In this document: positions 9,583 through 18,529 of the stretch, piece after piece
How positions within the stretch are numbered: position 1 is the stretch's first letter
Layout of the letters: each line of letters starts with the position of its first letter
NCBI RefSeq assembly: GCF_000019525.1
Contig: NC_010506.1
Coordinates: forward strand, 1,364,001 to 1,428,000
Direction of reading: 5' to 3'
DNA: 64,000 bases
Source: Shewanella woodyi ATCC 51908
GTDB taxonomy: Bacteria; Pseudomonadota; Gammaproteobacteria; Enterobacterales; Shewanellaceae
The notes under the pieces: generated by a model
What the model was told of the DNA's origin: nothing
Seen by the model: the letters and a program-made list of their open reading frames with translations, nothing else
The model's database searches: none
Program-made: the position numbers and the translations under genes

Positions 9583-10731
9583 ATGAAGTTTAGCCCTAAG
9601 AAAGATAGCGGTAATAATCATGTTGTCACGCAAAAAAGCGTGGCTCAGGTTCAGTCTGATAGCTCAAGCATCGTCGATACTCGTTACTGGCATGCTCTGG
9701 ATGATGGACGGATTCAATGCGATCTTTGCCCTCGTCATTGCCAGCTCAGAGAGGGTAAACGTGGTGTCTGTTTTATACGGCAGAATATCGACAGTGAGAT
9801 AAAGCTCACCAGTTATGGTCGCTCTAGTGGTTTCTGCGTCGACCCCATCGAGAAGAAGCCCCTTAACCACTTCTACCCTGGCAGCTCTGTGCTCTCTTTT
9901 GGTACTGCTGGATGTAACTTGTGTTGTAAGTTTTGCCAAAACTGGGATATTAGTAAGTCACGCCACTTTGATACATTAGGCTCGCAAGCATCTCCTGAAT
10001 TACTGGCCGCTACGGCTAAAAAAATGGGCTGTAAAAGTGTGGCGTTTACCTATAACGATCCAGTCATCTTTCATGAGTATGCTATCGATGTAGCCCAAGC
10101 TTGCCATGAGATAGGTATTAACTCAGTTGCGGTTACGGCCGGATATATCTGCCCCGATCCCAGAGTTGAGTTTTTTAACTTTATGGATGCAGCCAATGTT
10201 GACCTTAAGGGGTTTACACAAGAGTTTTATCATAAGATCTGTAGTGGCAATCTCAGTGATGTGCTCGACACCTTGCTTTACCTTAAGCATGAAACTCAGG
10301 TCTGGTTTGAGATAACCACTTTGCTTATTCCCGATGAAAATGACAGTGTTAGAGAACTAGAGCAGCAAACTCAGTGGATTGTGGACAATCTAGGGCCCAA
10401 TGTACCACTGCATTTCAGTGCTTTTCATCCAGACTTTCATATGTTGAAAAAAACCAGAACCCCTGTATCGACATTGATGCGCGCCAGAGAGATTGCACTA
10501 AAGCAGGGGCTTAATTATGTCTATACCGGTAATGTGCATGACAGCGCTGGTGGCAGCAGTTATTGTCCAAGTTGTCATCAACGGGTCATTGAACGGGATT
10601 GGTATAAGTTAGGGGAGTACTGTTTAGATAGCGCTGGCCATTGTCATCATTGTGGTGAGTCCATTTCGGGACGTTTCGATGGGGCACCGGGCCACTTTGG
10701 TCATAGAAGGATCCCGATTAGAATTGGCTAA
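9583..10731 (+). CDS. amrS: AmmeMemoRadiSam system radical SAM enzyme
   Basis: 382 residues. The radical SAM cluster is C111-x3-C115-x2-C118 (AGCNLCCKFCQNW), within a pyruvate-formate-lyase-activase-like barrel. An N-terminal cysteine set (C46, C49, C53, C63) and a C-terminal CPSCHQ/CHHCGE pair look like additional metal sites and are typical of this family. GAGG lies 9-12 bases before the ATG. It diverges from the AMMECR1 and MEMO genes, completing the trio. The substrate is unknown; the usual idea is modification of a small molecule or of a partner protein. Confidence 0.92.
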   Translation: MKFSPKKDSGNNHVVTQKSVAQVQSDSSSIVDTRYWHALDDGRIQCDLCPRHCQLREGKRGVCFIRQNIDSEIKLTSYGRSSGFCVDPIEKKPLNHFYPGSSVLSFGTAGCNLCCKFCQNWDISKSRHFDTLGSQASPELLAATAKKMGCKSVAFTYNDPVIFHEYAIDVAQACHEIGINSVAVTAGYICPDPRVEFFNFMDAANVDLKGFTQEFYHKICSGNLSDVLDTLLYLKHETQVWFEITTLLIPDENDSVRELEQQTQWIVDNLGPNVPLHFSAFHPDFHMLKKTRTPVSTLMRAREIALKQGLNYVYTGNVHDSAGGSSYCPSCHQRVIERDWYKLGEYCLDSAGHCHHCGESISGRFDGAPGHFGHRRIPIRIG

Positions 10732-10745
10732 AGGGATGCGCGTAA

Positions 10746-10776
10746 TAAAAAGGCGGCTCAATGGCCGCCTTTTTTG
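10746..10776. terminator. Terminator between amrS and valS
   Basis: GGCGGC and GCCGCC arms with a TCAATG loop are flanked by an A-run on the left and a T6 run on the right, so the hairpin can end transcription of both convergent genes. Confidence 0.9.
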
Positions 10777-10815
10777 CTCTGTCTTGAACTTAATATTCAA
10801 GACTTATAGCGCATT

Positions 10816-13716
10816 TTAACCTTCCAACTTAGCTAGCTCAGCTTTCTGCTCAGTTAACTTGTCGATATCACGCTGATATTCAGCTTGCTTAGCGCGCTCT
10901 TTCTCAATCACGGCTGCTGGCGCTTTAGCCACGAAACCTTGGTTAGAGAGCTTACCTTCGATGCGCTTAAACTCACCAGCAGCCTTCTCGAGCAGCTTGT
11001 CGATACGGGCAACCTCTTTAGCCACGTCGATAAGACCTGCCATCGGGATCAGTAGCTCCATATCACCGATCAACTGGGTGGTTGACATAGGTGCGACATC
11101 ATCTTCAGACATGATAGTGATGGTCTCAAGCTTAGCGAGCGTGGTGAAGAACACCTGATTTGCCTCAAGGCGAGCTTTGTCTTTGTCGCTCACACCACGT
11201 AGTAGGGCATTAAGCGGCTTAGATGGCGCTATGTTCAGCTCAGCGCGGATGTTACGTACCGCAGTGATCACTTGCTTCACCCACTCAAGATCTTCCATCG
11301 CTTCACTATCAACTTTGTCAGCTTGATATTCAGGGAAACTCGCCAACATCAAGGTATCACCTTCAACACCTGCTAATGGCTGCACACGCTTCCAGATGGT
11401 CTCTGTCAGGTAAGGCATCATCGGGTGCATCAGACGTTGCATCTTCTCAAGTACAGTCACTAAGGTGTGGCGTGTACCACGAAGCTGAGCTTCGGTGCCA
11501 TTTTGCATTACAGGCTTAGTTAGCTCTAAGTACCAGTCACAGAACTGGTTCCAAGTGAACTCATAGATGGTGTTTGCCGCTAGGTCGAAACGGTAGTTCT
11601 CCATGTGCTCGTCATAGGCTTTAACGGTTTCATTAAACAAACCGATAATCCAGCGATCTGCAAGAGACAGTTCCATTTCACCGCCATGTTGACCACAATC
11701 GAGTGCTTCACCGATAGAGTCCTCTGCTGCATCATCTGCTTGTACTTCAGTATTCATCAGTACGTAGCGTGATGCGTTCCAGATCTTGTTACAGAAGCTG
11801 CGGTAACCGTCGAGGCGCTTCATGTCCCAGTTAATGTCACGACCAGTCGATGCCATAGAGGCTAAGGTAAAGCGCAGTGCATCGGTACCGTGAGCTTCGA
11901 TGCCGTCACTAAACTCTTTGCGTGTGCTCTTTTCAATCTTAGCGGCCAGTTTTGGCTGCATCATGTTACCAGTACGTTTCGTCACTAGTGACTCAAGATC
12001 GATACCGTCAATCATATCCAATGGATCGAGTACGTTACCCTTAGACTTCGACATCTTATTACCAGCTTCATCACGGATAAGACCCGTCACGTAAACTGTT
12101 TTAAATGGCACTTGAGGCTTGCCGTTTTCATCTTTAATGAAGTGCATGGTCATCATGATCATGCGAGCAACCCAGAAGAAAATAATATCAAAACCTGTTA
12201 CCAACACATCTGTTGGGTGGAAAGCTTTAAGCTCGGCGGTATCTTTTGGCCAACCTAAGGTCGAGAAGGTCCATAATGCAGAGCTAAACCAGGTATCGAG
12301 TACATCGTTGTCTTGGCGAAGCACGATAGAATCGTCAAGTTTGTGCTTAGCACGAACTTCGCTTTCATCACGGCCAACATAGACCTTACCCGCCTCGTCG
12401 TACCAAGCTGGGATACGGTGACCCCACCAAAGCTGACGTGAGATACACCAGTCTTGAATATCACGCATCCAAGAGTTGTACATGTTCTCATACTGCTGTG
12501 GCACAAACTTGATATCGCCGTTATCCACCGCTTCCATGGCTGTTTTTGCCATAGGAGCAACTGACACATACCACTGATCTGTCAGTAAAGGCTCAATGAC
12601 CACACCAGAGCGATCGCCATAAGGAACTTTCAATCCGTGGGGATCGATTTTTCCAAGTAAGCCTAAGGTTTCAAATTCGGCAACAATCGCTGTTCGGGCT
12701 TTAAAGCGATCAAGACCTGCATAACGCTCAGGAAGCGTGTTATCTAACTCGTTATTTGCTGTGCCATCTGTGTTTACCACTTCGGCGCTTGAACGAATTG
12801 CGGCATCGAAGGTTAAGATGTTGTACATAGGTAGCGCATGACGCTTACCCACTTCATAATCGTTAAAATCGTGAGCTGGGGTGATCTTCACACAACCAGT
12901 ACCGAACTCCATGTCGACATAGTCGTCGGCCACAATCGGGATAAGACGGTTAACGATTGGCAAAAGAATAAACTTGCCAATAAGCGAGGCATAACGCTCA
13001 TCATCAGGGTGAACCGCCACGGCGCTGTCACCTAACATGGTTTCAGGACGGGTGGTTGCCACTTCAAGGTAATCTTTACCGTCAGCGGTCAATGCGCCAT
13101 CGGCTAGTGGATAGCGGAAATGCCACATGCTACCTTGCTTCTCTTTGTTCTCAACTTCCAAGTCTGAGATAGCGGTGTGCAGTGTTGGATCCCAGTTTAC
13201 TAGGCGCTTACCACGGTAGATTAGGTCATCTTCATACAGACGAACAAAGACCTCTTGAACCGCATCAGACATGCCCTCATCCATAGTGAAACGCTCACGA
13301 TCCCAATCAACCGAAGCGCCAAGACGGCGTAGCTGCTTAGTGATGGTGCCGCCGGACTCATTCTTCCAGTCCCAGATACGGTCAATAAACGCATCGCGAC
13401 CTAAATCGTGACGATTTAAGCCCTCTTCAGCTGCCACTTTACGCTCAACCAACATCTGAGTTGCGATACCAGCATGGTCGGTACCGACCTGCCAAAGGGT
13501 GTTTTTGCCCTTCATACGCTGATAACGGGTCAAAGTATCCATAATGGTGTCTTGGAAAGCATGACCCATATGCAAACTACCCGTCACATTTGGTGGCGGG
13601 ATCATGATGCAATAGTTGCCCTTAGACTCGTCGCCATGGGGCTTGAAGTAACCTTTCTCTTCCCAGTTTTGGTAAAGAGACTGTTCGATAGACTGCGGAT
13701 TGTATGTTTTTTCCAT
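10816..13716 (-). CDS. valS: Valyl-tRNA synthetase
   Basis: 966 residues, the normal length for class Ia ValRS. The HIGH motif appears as HMGH at residues 49-52 ([13 protein letters not shown]) and the KMSKS loop at about 553-557. The editing (CP1) domain lies between them, with [10 protein letters not shown] and a downstream DHAFND-like segment. The C-terminal 60-70 residues form the coiled-coil tRNA-binding arm rich in Lys/Glu/Ala. It charges tRNA-Val and hydrolyses mischarged Thr-tRNA-Val. It lies 15 bases after holC and is surely co-transcribed with it. Confidence 0.98.
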   Translation of the reverse strand: MEKTYNPQSIEQSLYQNWEEKGYFKPHGDESKGNYCIMIPPPNVTGSLHMGHAFQDTIMDTLTRYQRMKGKNTLWQVGTDHAGIATQMLVERKVAAEEGLNRHDLGRDAFIDRIWDWKNESGGTITKQLRRLGASVDWDRERFTMDEGMSDAVQEVFVRLYEDDLIYRGKRLVNWDPTLHTAISDLEVENKEKQGSMWHFRYPLADGALTADGKDYLEVATTRPETMLGDSAVAVHPDDERYASLIGKFILLPIVNRLIPIVADDYVDMEFGTGCVKITPAHDFNDYEVGKRHALPMYNILTFDAAIRSSAEVVNTDGTANNELDNTLPERYAGLDRFKARTAIVAEFETLGLLGKIDPHGLKVPYGDRSGVVIEPLLTDQWYVSVAPMAKTAMEAVDNGDIKFVPQQYENMYNSWMRDIQDWCISRQLWWGHRIPAWYDEAGKVYVGRDESEVRAKHKLDDSIVLRQDNDVLDTWFSSALWTFSTLGWPKDTAELKAFHPTDVLVTGFDIIFFWVARMIMMTMHFIKDENGKPQVPFKTVYVTGLIRDEAGNKMSKSKGNVLDPLDMIDGIDLESLVTKRTGNMMQPKLAAKIEKSTRKEFSDGIEAHGTDALRFTLASMASTGRDINWDMKRLDGYRSFCNKIWNASRYVLMNTEVQADDAAEDSIGEALDCGQHGGEMELSLADRWIIGLFNETVKAYDEHMENYRFDLAANTIYEFTWNQFCDWYLELTKPVMQNGTEAQLRGTRHTLVTVLEKMQRLMHPMMPYLTETIWKRVQPLAGVEGDTLMLASFPEYQADKVDSEAMEDLEWVKQVITAVRNIRAELNIAPSKPLNALLRGVSDKDKARLEANQVFFTTLAKLETITIMSEDDVAPMSTTQLIGDMELLIPMAGLIDVAKEVARIDKLLEKAAGEFKRIEGKLSNQGFVAKAPAAVIEKERAKQAEYQRDIDKLTEQKAELAKLEG

Positions 13717-13731
13717 GGGAGCGTGTGCTTC

Positions 13732-14202
13732 TCAAACTAAATTAAGTGGTTGTTTTGCTAAATCCTGAGTGTTTAATGTAACACCCAAGCTTCGATACTG
13801 CCTATAGCGCTCGCGGGCGATCGCTTTATGTCCAGTATCGTTGGCAACGAAATCGATAATCTGGCCAAAGTTTACCGCAAATGAGGGTACTTGGTCTGCA
13901 AGATTAATCAGAAGGTGGCGATTTTTATTGGGGCCGAGGTTATCAAAACCTATCTCAACCGGAGCTCCGGTTGTCGGTCCTTCCCCTTTTAAGTTATGGG
14001 GAACGAAAGAGCGTGGTTCAAACTGCCATAAAAGTTCATCGATGGCGTAAGCCTGTTCTCTATCCTGACAATGAAAATAGACCAACTGCTGCTTGATAAA
14101 TGCCTGCTGAGCCAGTTCACAAGCCAGATGAAACATCTGCTCCAATGCCGTTCCCGAGCTGCGAGGCTCTGTTGGCATAAGATAAAATAGGGTTTGTGTC
14201 AT
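13732..14202 (-). CDS. holC: DNA polymerase III chi subunit
   Basis: 156 residues. The sequence opens with a beta strand (TLFYLMPTE) and shows the family's CELAQQAFIKQQLVYFHCQD, AIDELLWQFEPRSFVPHN and INLADQVP segments. Chi links the clamp loader to single-strand binding protein. The gene directly precedes valS, the usual order, but its usual upstream neighbour pepA lies about 17 kb away at 31095-32603, so holC-valS must use a promoter in the sequence just right of 14202. Confidence 0.93.
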   Translation of the reverse strand: MTQTLFYLMPTEPRSSGTALEQMFHLACELAQQAFIKQQLVYFHCQDREQAYAIDELLWQFEPRSFVPHNLKGEGPTTGAPVEIGFDNLGPNKNRHLLINLADQVPSFAVNFGQIIDFVANDTGHKAIARERYRQYRSLGVTLNTQDLAKQPLNLV

Positions 14203-14400
14203 AGTTAGGCTTATTCAGCGGACGAAAGAGGAGATTTTACACTAGATACAGCCAGTGATCAGCCACTTTTTCTGTTCTCTGACTTTCATCTCTATCATCA
14301 GGGTTTAGCTTGCCTGACAGCAAGTTTCAAATATCTTTATGTTGGGTTCATTGGGCTGGTTTGATGTTTGGTTGGTTTGCTGGATACCACAGCAGCGAGG

Positions 14401-14567
14401 TTGTTTATTGCTTGCAGCAGGCCAAATGTGTAAATACTTCTATGACTCGGCGCAAGTATATCCCTATAGCCTCTACGACAGCGTCCATGCTGTCGAAGGT
14501 CATAGCCGCGTTCACACTTGATTATTGATCTCTTCGATTGAGGTTTTGGGCTGTAACTCATTTTTGG
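14401..14567 (-). repeat. Structured GGA-hairpin repeat, copy A (inverted)
   Basis: Read on the minus strand, this copy starts with CAAAAATGAGTTAC and TCAATCGAAGAGA, as the other copies do. It then shows an outer stem (GTGTGAACGC with GTATTTACAC), a middle stem CTATGAC/GTCATAG, and inner hairpins. One inner hairpin has arms CGACAGC/GCTGTCG around ATGGAC (14476-14495); another is the TATAGGGATATA segment. It ends with GCAAGCAATAAACA. The middle-stem sequence differs from the other copies but still pairs. No open frame here looks coding. Confidence 0.7.
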
Positions 14568-14640
14568 ACAATAATACGTTAGACCTAAAGTTCTGGAAGT
14601 GACAATTGCTATTAGAGAAAGTATAGAGTTCTGAAATGCG

Positions 14641-14765
14641 GTAACGCCGTGTTAAGTAGTGAGTAACGTTATCACCTAACCTAAACCATTACACCGTAAA
14701 CACAAAACTCAATTGGAACTAAAATGCCAAGCGTTGGGAGCCTGCCTTAAACGCTTTGTATGGAT
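14641..14765. other. Possible degenerate attC-like site
   Basis: The stretch has GTAACGCCGTGTTAAG at the left and an inverted pair AAGCGTT / AAACGCTT at 14733-14760 at the right, next to the stop of the 14786-15469 gene. The AACGCC and CTTAAACGCTTTGT wording resembles Vibrio-type attC sites, but a complete set of core boxes is not present. Confidence 0.3.
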
Positions 14766-14785
14766 TATAAACCCACCTGATTTTG

Positions 14786-15469
14786 TTATGTGTTCTTTTT
14801 CGTTTGTGTGTTGATCGACGCTTGAACTATATCCATAATTTTGTAAGGTTTGACTTTTATATGAAACAATGAGACTTGAAAATGAGTACCTGCAAGGATT
14901 AGGTAATCCTGCATCATTCGTTTTTCTAGGACTTCAATATTAGATACTACATCTGCTAACTCCATTTTGAGTGACGTTAGATACTGAATCTCAAAATGTT
15001 CATATACTTCAACAGGAATTGTATCTTTGTGTTTATCAATTACAGTCCCAGTAATATCATGAATTTGTCTCTGATTAGTGAACAATGACTCTGGAATATG
15101 CAAGCCCCAGTTTCGATGTTGATTGAAGCTATTTGAAATTTGCGCTTCTTCATTAGTTAGCTGTTCAAAGCTGACATCTAAGCAAGAAGCTCCTTTGACT
15201 AGTAATTTGCGAAACTTCCTGTACGAAACAGCACTTTTAGATTCATCACCGAACAAGTTAAATAAATAGTATAGAAGTGCTTTTGACTTATCACTGATGG
15301 ACTCATATGCGGTTGCCTCCACTACTTCAGCGTCGGGGTCGGACTCTATTAAGTCATTAATTTCTAAAAGGTAACGCTTAAGCCTTGCCTTATACTTCAC
15401 AGTATCTGCAATTATTTGGGACAAATAATAAATGTAATCCTCTTTTTCTCGAAATTTGTAAACTCTCAC
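14786..15469 (-). CDS. Protein of unknown function, 227 aa
   Basis: I do not recognise a family. The protein is soluble, mostly helical, and rich in Lys, Glu, Tyr and Ile. It has a charged helical N-terminus (YKFREKEDYIYYLSQII) and a region near residues 105-125 with SFNQHRNWGLHIPESLF. No signal peptide or membrane segment is visible. The gene is AT-rich compared with valS/holC and is a lone minus-strand ORF between attC-like hairpins, which is how an integron gene cassette would look. It could also be an ordinary orphan gene. Confidence 0.65.
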   Translation of the reverse strand: MRVYKFREKEDYIYYLSQIIADTVKYKARLKRYLLEINDLIESDPDAEVVEATAYESISDKSKALLYYLFNLFGDESKSAVSYRKFRKLLVKGASCLDVSFEQLTNEEAQISNSFNQHRNWGLHIPESLFTNQRQIHDITGTVIDKHKDTIPVEVYEHFEIQYLTSLKMELADVVSNIEVLEKRMMQDYLILAGTHFQVSLFHIKVKPYKIMDIVQASINTQTKKNT

Positions 15470-15505
15470 TTAATAGTGACCTCTAATACGTATTTGGCAT
15501 AGAAA

Positions 15506-15606
15506 ACATAACGTCCGACTCACCGATCACATTTTTGTTGGCGACTTTTTGTGCGTGTTTCTGCACAAAAGGTGACAGTGAAAATTTGTCCGGTGCAGTT
15601 GCTTGA
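15506..15606. other. attC-like recombination site
   Basis: The boundary heptamer ACATAAC at 15506-15512 is followed by an imperfect long hairpin: CACCG/CGGTG outer arms, CTTTTTGTGC/GCACAAAAGG inner arms and an octanucleotide loop. It ends near GTTGCTT, just before the stop of the 15615-16016 gene. A compact palindrome placed directly after the ORF stop, with AAC...GTT ends, is the expected cassette architecture. Confidence 0.5.
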
Positions 15607-15614
15607 TTAGTGGC

Positions 15615-16016
15615 TTATCCAATTTGAACCTCTTTAATATCAGGATGCTTCTCAAGCAGCTCTTTAAAGTAGACAAAACAACCATCTGAAGTGCTCATCT
15701 TGTTTTTGCCTAAGAGCTTTTCTTTAAAGCTACGATGTTTGTCAACTTGGAATACCCACTCTAGCTCAGCTGTTGGATCATCACCTTGCTCGAAGAAAGC
15801 ACAAGAACCAATAAGATAATTGTTACCCTCATATTCCAGTTCGCTATACCAGCCCCAATCTTCTGCATCTGGTTCGGAAATGGCCAACTCGTCCGACAGC
15901 TCCTTTCGAAGCCACTCCAAAAGCGATAGCCCATAAATAGGATTTATAGGGTTTTTTCTCTCTTTTGAAACATCAAACAGAGATGTCCTGAAATGAATCA
16001 CTTGGTTCATAATCAT
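15615..16016 (-). CDS. Conserved hypothetical cassette-type protein, 133 aa
   Basis: A small soluble protein with a distinctive middle section (DAEDWGWYSELEYEGNNYLI) and an acidic stretch before ELEWVFQVDKHR, then a LLGKNKM segment. I recall similar short proteins in mobile gene cassettes but cannot name a domain or function. The ORF lies tightly between two attC-like palindromes (15506-15606 and 16024-16090) with almost no room for a promoter, as expected for a cassette gene. Confidence 0.7.
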   Translation of the reverse strand: MIMNQVIHFRTSLFDVSKERKNPINPIYGLSLLEWLRKELSDELAISEPDAEDWGWYSELEYEGNNYLIGSCAFFEQGDDPTAELEWVFQVDKHRSFKEKLLGKNKMSTSDGCFVYFKELLEKHPDIKEVQIG

Positions 16017-16023
16017 CCTTGCC

Positions 16024-16090
16024 CACTAACATTTGTATAGTGTGCATGTGCGTATACTTGGCAAAACGCGCATGCACATTTAACAAACCT
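16024..16090. other. attC-like palindrome
   Basis: An ACTAACATTTGTATA start is followed by near-perfect arms TGTGCATGTGCG / CGCGCATGCACA (11 of 12 paired), then AACAAAC, which can pair with the early TTTGT. ACATTTGTATA also opens the site at 20729. Both sites share, in opposite orientation, a CGCGTTTTGCCAAG block. The right-hand core box is not clear. Confidence 0.4.
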
Positions 16091-16296
16091 ATTCTTTAAG
16101 TCTTACTAAAGTAAAGTTATTGATTGATAAGCACTCTACCAGAGTGATGTAGGATAAACGAGTACGAAATTTTAAAAGTGAGCATTGATATTGATGTCTT
16201 ATCTAAAATGTTCAGTAGCAGTTACTTATCGATTAGCAAAAGTAGGTCAACTGGCTTACTACTCTTCTGTGCCGTTTATCGCCCGTAACACATAAC

Positions 16297-16584
16297 GGGG
16301 CAAAAATCAGTTACGAAACCCAACCAAGTAAAGCCAAATCGAAGAGATACTCTTGCTTAAAATCAGGGGGGTGTAGATGCGGCAGTGACCGTCCGTGACA
16401 TGGACGTCACGGCCGAGACTATAGGGATATACTCGTGTCGTGTCACTGAAGTAGCTGCACATAAGCCTGCGGCAAGCAATAAACAGCAATGAAGGTTAGA
16501 CCTTCAGACACATTCCCAATACCAATTCAGATAAAAGTTAACACATAGAAAATGTAATCAGCCTTCATTTGAAGGCCCACCTTC
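16297..16584 (+). repeat. Structured GGA-hairpin repeat, copy B
   Basis: The copy begins GGGGCAAAAATCAGTTACG immediately after an ACATAAC heptamer (16290-16296). It has a middle stem CAGTGAC/GTCACTG, a hairpin with arms CCGTGAC/GTCACGG around ATGGAC (16393-16412), and a TATAGGGATATA hairpin near 16420. A small GAAGGT/ACCTTC hairpin follows, then the terminal palindrome GCCTTCATTTGAAGGC at 16561-16576. The final 80 or so bases are nearly identical to copy E. Confidence 0.8.
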
Positions 16585-16842
16585 TCGCCACCAAACAGAT
16601 GTTTGGCGTTTTTGTTGTTTGAATTTCACTTCAGTTGTCGATAGTTTATCTATAAATCATGTTTAGCCCGTGATAGCAGTGCTTATACCAAAGCTTTAGG
16701 TATTTAAGTTGAGATAGAATATGCGAAATTCAACGCCATACTTAACCTTGCAGTGCAACAAATTATTATGGATGTCTTAGTTATCCTCTCTAAGAGATGG
16801 ATGGATCGCAGTTCATTATCCTAACCAGAGAGTCTAGGTTAG

Positions 16843-16925
16843 GCGTTCTAGATGAATCGCCCTGTGCGGAGCCGCATGCAGGGTGGTGTGGGGGCTGGAG
16901 GCTAGATACCTCCGGCTACCCGATT
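16843..16925 (+). mobile_element. Group II intron 3' remnant (domains V-VI)
   Basis: A domain-V-like hairpin, CCCTGTGCGG paired with CCGCATGCAGGG and carrying the 2-nt TG bulge on the 3' arm, is preceded by a CGC triad. It is followed by GGTGTGG and a domain-VI-like hairpin (GGGGCTGGAGG with CCTCCGGCTACCC, bulged A), ending CCCGAT. This is how the 3' ends of bacterial group II introns look. No reverse transcriptase or 5' ribozyme part is visible within 300 bases to the left, so it is a fragment. GTTAGGC sits just upstream. Confidence 0.6.
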
Positions 16926-16933
16926 AGCTTTCT

Positions 16934-18337
16934 TTAACTACTAAACTGAAAGCTTTCTACCATTTCTATTCTTTGTTTTAAGCTATCTAGACTAATAGAG
17001 TTTCTGAACCCACTAAAACTAGTGGATATTTGAACTATTTTGTCTGAGTAACGCTTTTGCTCTTTACTAGAACTTTCATCATTTTCTATATCTTCATGAC
17101 GTTTCAAAGAATCCCCAACAGTATTATTATAATCATCGTACTTGGCCCCGATTAAATAGCTTTCTACTAAAGCGCAAGAATGCGAGCCTAGCAATTCTGA
17201 TAGAGGAATCATGGCGTACAGGTCACTAATTAACTTTTCTGGAGTATCACCCTTATTGATATAGTCATTATAATTATCATAATGGTACTCTTTAGCAATT
17301 ATTAGAAATGCTAATAATGAAGGGTAAAGATATATGTTTTCAGCTGTTGATTGGATGACCAAATTTATCTTTGCGAAAAGTTGTTCAACTTCACGTAAAG
17401 ATAATTTTTTAGCATTAGCTAGTAATTTAAAAGTATCTTTTAGGTGATCCTTGTCATATTGAAACTCTTGATATTGCATTCTTTTTTGAAAGAAATCATT
17501 AAACCCAAAGTTTATGTAAAGTTGATCAATAAATGCATCTAGGTCACTTTCCGGTAGAGTATATTCAATATCAATAAATCGCCTTAAATAACCTATCGCC
17601 TCGAACTTATCGCCATATATGCCTTTTACGCTGTGAGATAACTGAACCTTGTCCATAGCTAAAACGAAAACCAGACCTTCAATATCAAGTAAGTGTTTTA
17701 TCCTTTCAAGTAATTCAATTGCATAAGTTGGTCTACACCTATCTAATTCATCAATGAAAATGAACAAACGGGTAGATGGGCTTCCTTCATTGCTTAGGAC
17801 TTTAGATACGCCAGATTTAAATTGGGAAATTGCTTCTTTATTTTTTGTGTATTCTGATAAAAAGTCTTTAGTTAAACCTTCCATCACTTTAGATGACTCA
17901 TCCTCAATGATTTTTTCAGCATCTAAAATTCCTGCTGTACCTACTTTTATTAATGCAGGTAGTCCTTTCCTTAGAATATGAGAACCTGCTTTTTTTGTAG
18001 TTTCCCATGCTTTATTTTTCTCTTCATCACCATTAATTAATGTTTCTATACTTTCGTTTATTTCACCAAGAAAAGCCTGTAAAGGATCACTAGCAAAGTC
18101 AGTTTCCCATGCACTAAAATAAATAGAATTATGCTCCTTAATTGCTAACTGAGCATGTAACATTTCTAGAAATGTAGTTTTACCTTGCCCCCAAGGAGCA
18201 TTTACCGATAAAACGATAGGTGAACTAATGTTCTCTAATAAGGTTGAAAAATTATCAACATGAGGTTGACGGTTCAATCTGTCATTTTTAAAAGGATTTT
18301 CTGAATCTACTATGACTTTATGAGATTTAAATTCCAT
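16934..18337 (-). CDS. KAP-family P-loop NTPase
   Basis: 467 residues. Walker A is at about residues 47-55 (APWGQGKTTF) and Walker B near 195-205 (FIFIDELDRCRP), followed by the family's YAIELLERIKHLLDIEGLVFVLAMDK segment. There is no obvious transmembrane insertion between the Walker motifs, so it is probably cytoplasmic, unlike many KAP proteins. Base composition is clearly AT-rich. The gene sits alone between a group II intron remnant and an attC-like site. KAP NTPases are common on plasmids and defence-type islands; a defence or addiction role here is only a suggestion. Confidence 0.88.
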   Translation of the reverse strand: MEFKSHKVIVDSENPFKNDRLNRQPHVDNFSTLLENISSPIVLSVNAPWGQGKTTFLEMLHAQLAIKEHNSIYFSAWETDFASDPLQAFLGEINESIETLINGDEEKNKAWETTKKAGSHILRKGLPALIKVGTAGILDAEKIIEDESSKVMEGLTKDFLSEYTKNKEAISQFKSGVSKVLSNEGSPSTRLFIFIDELDRCRPTYAIELLERIKHLLDIEGLVFVLAMDKVQLSHSVKGIYGDKFEAIGYLRRFIDIEYTLPESDLDAFIDQLYINFGFNDFFQKRMQYQEFQYDKDHLKDTFKLLANAKKLSLREVEQLFAKINLVIQSTAENIYLYPSLLAFLIIAKEYHYDNYNDYINKGDTPEKLISDLYAMIPLSELLGSHSCALVESYLIGAKYDDYNNTVGDSLKRHEDIENDESSSKEQKRYSDKIVQISTSFSGFRNSISLDSLKQRIEMVESFQFSS

Positions 18338-18359
18338 TTTGCACCTAGTGTGATGTGAA

Positions 18360-18450
18360 AGCTAACGCCCTGTTAACAGGCAAAAAATTGTTGGCTAAAA
18401 TAGTGACGAAGGAACAAAAGCCAACTGTTTTTTGTCCTTGTTTAACAGCT
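18360..18450. other. attC-like site, left part (split by the IS)
   Basis: This is the best attC candidate. AGCTAACGCC is followed by a long imperfect hairpin: CTGTTAACAGGC and GGCAAAAAATTGTTGGCT (18379-18396) pair with AGCCAACTGTTTTTTGTCC (18419-18437) and TTGTTTAACAG, with one extrahelical A and a short mismatch. That is the attC pattern. The expected closing core box is missing here, because IS sequence begins, and GTTATGT occurs at the other IS edge (20058-20064). Confidence 0.6.
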
Positions 18451-18529
18451 TGATAATCATTGAGCCTCCTCCCTAGCAAACCGCATTAGCAGTATGCTGA
18501 AGGTGACGAAACCAACAGGAGAAAGCTCA

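Noticed and set aside
12838..13740. Plus-strand ORFs inside valS
   Set aside because: They are antisense frames of a conserved gene and have no separate support.
14204..14210. GTTAGGC immediately upstream of holC as an attI-like site
   Set aside because: A single seven-base word with no integrase or neighbouring core sites; expected by chance.
14310..14561. Small ORFs around copy A
   Set aside because: They occupy a structured inverted repeat and have overlapping frames on both strands with no homology signal.
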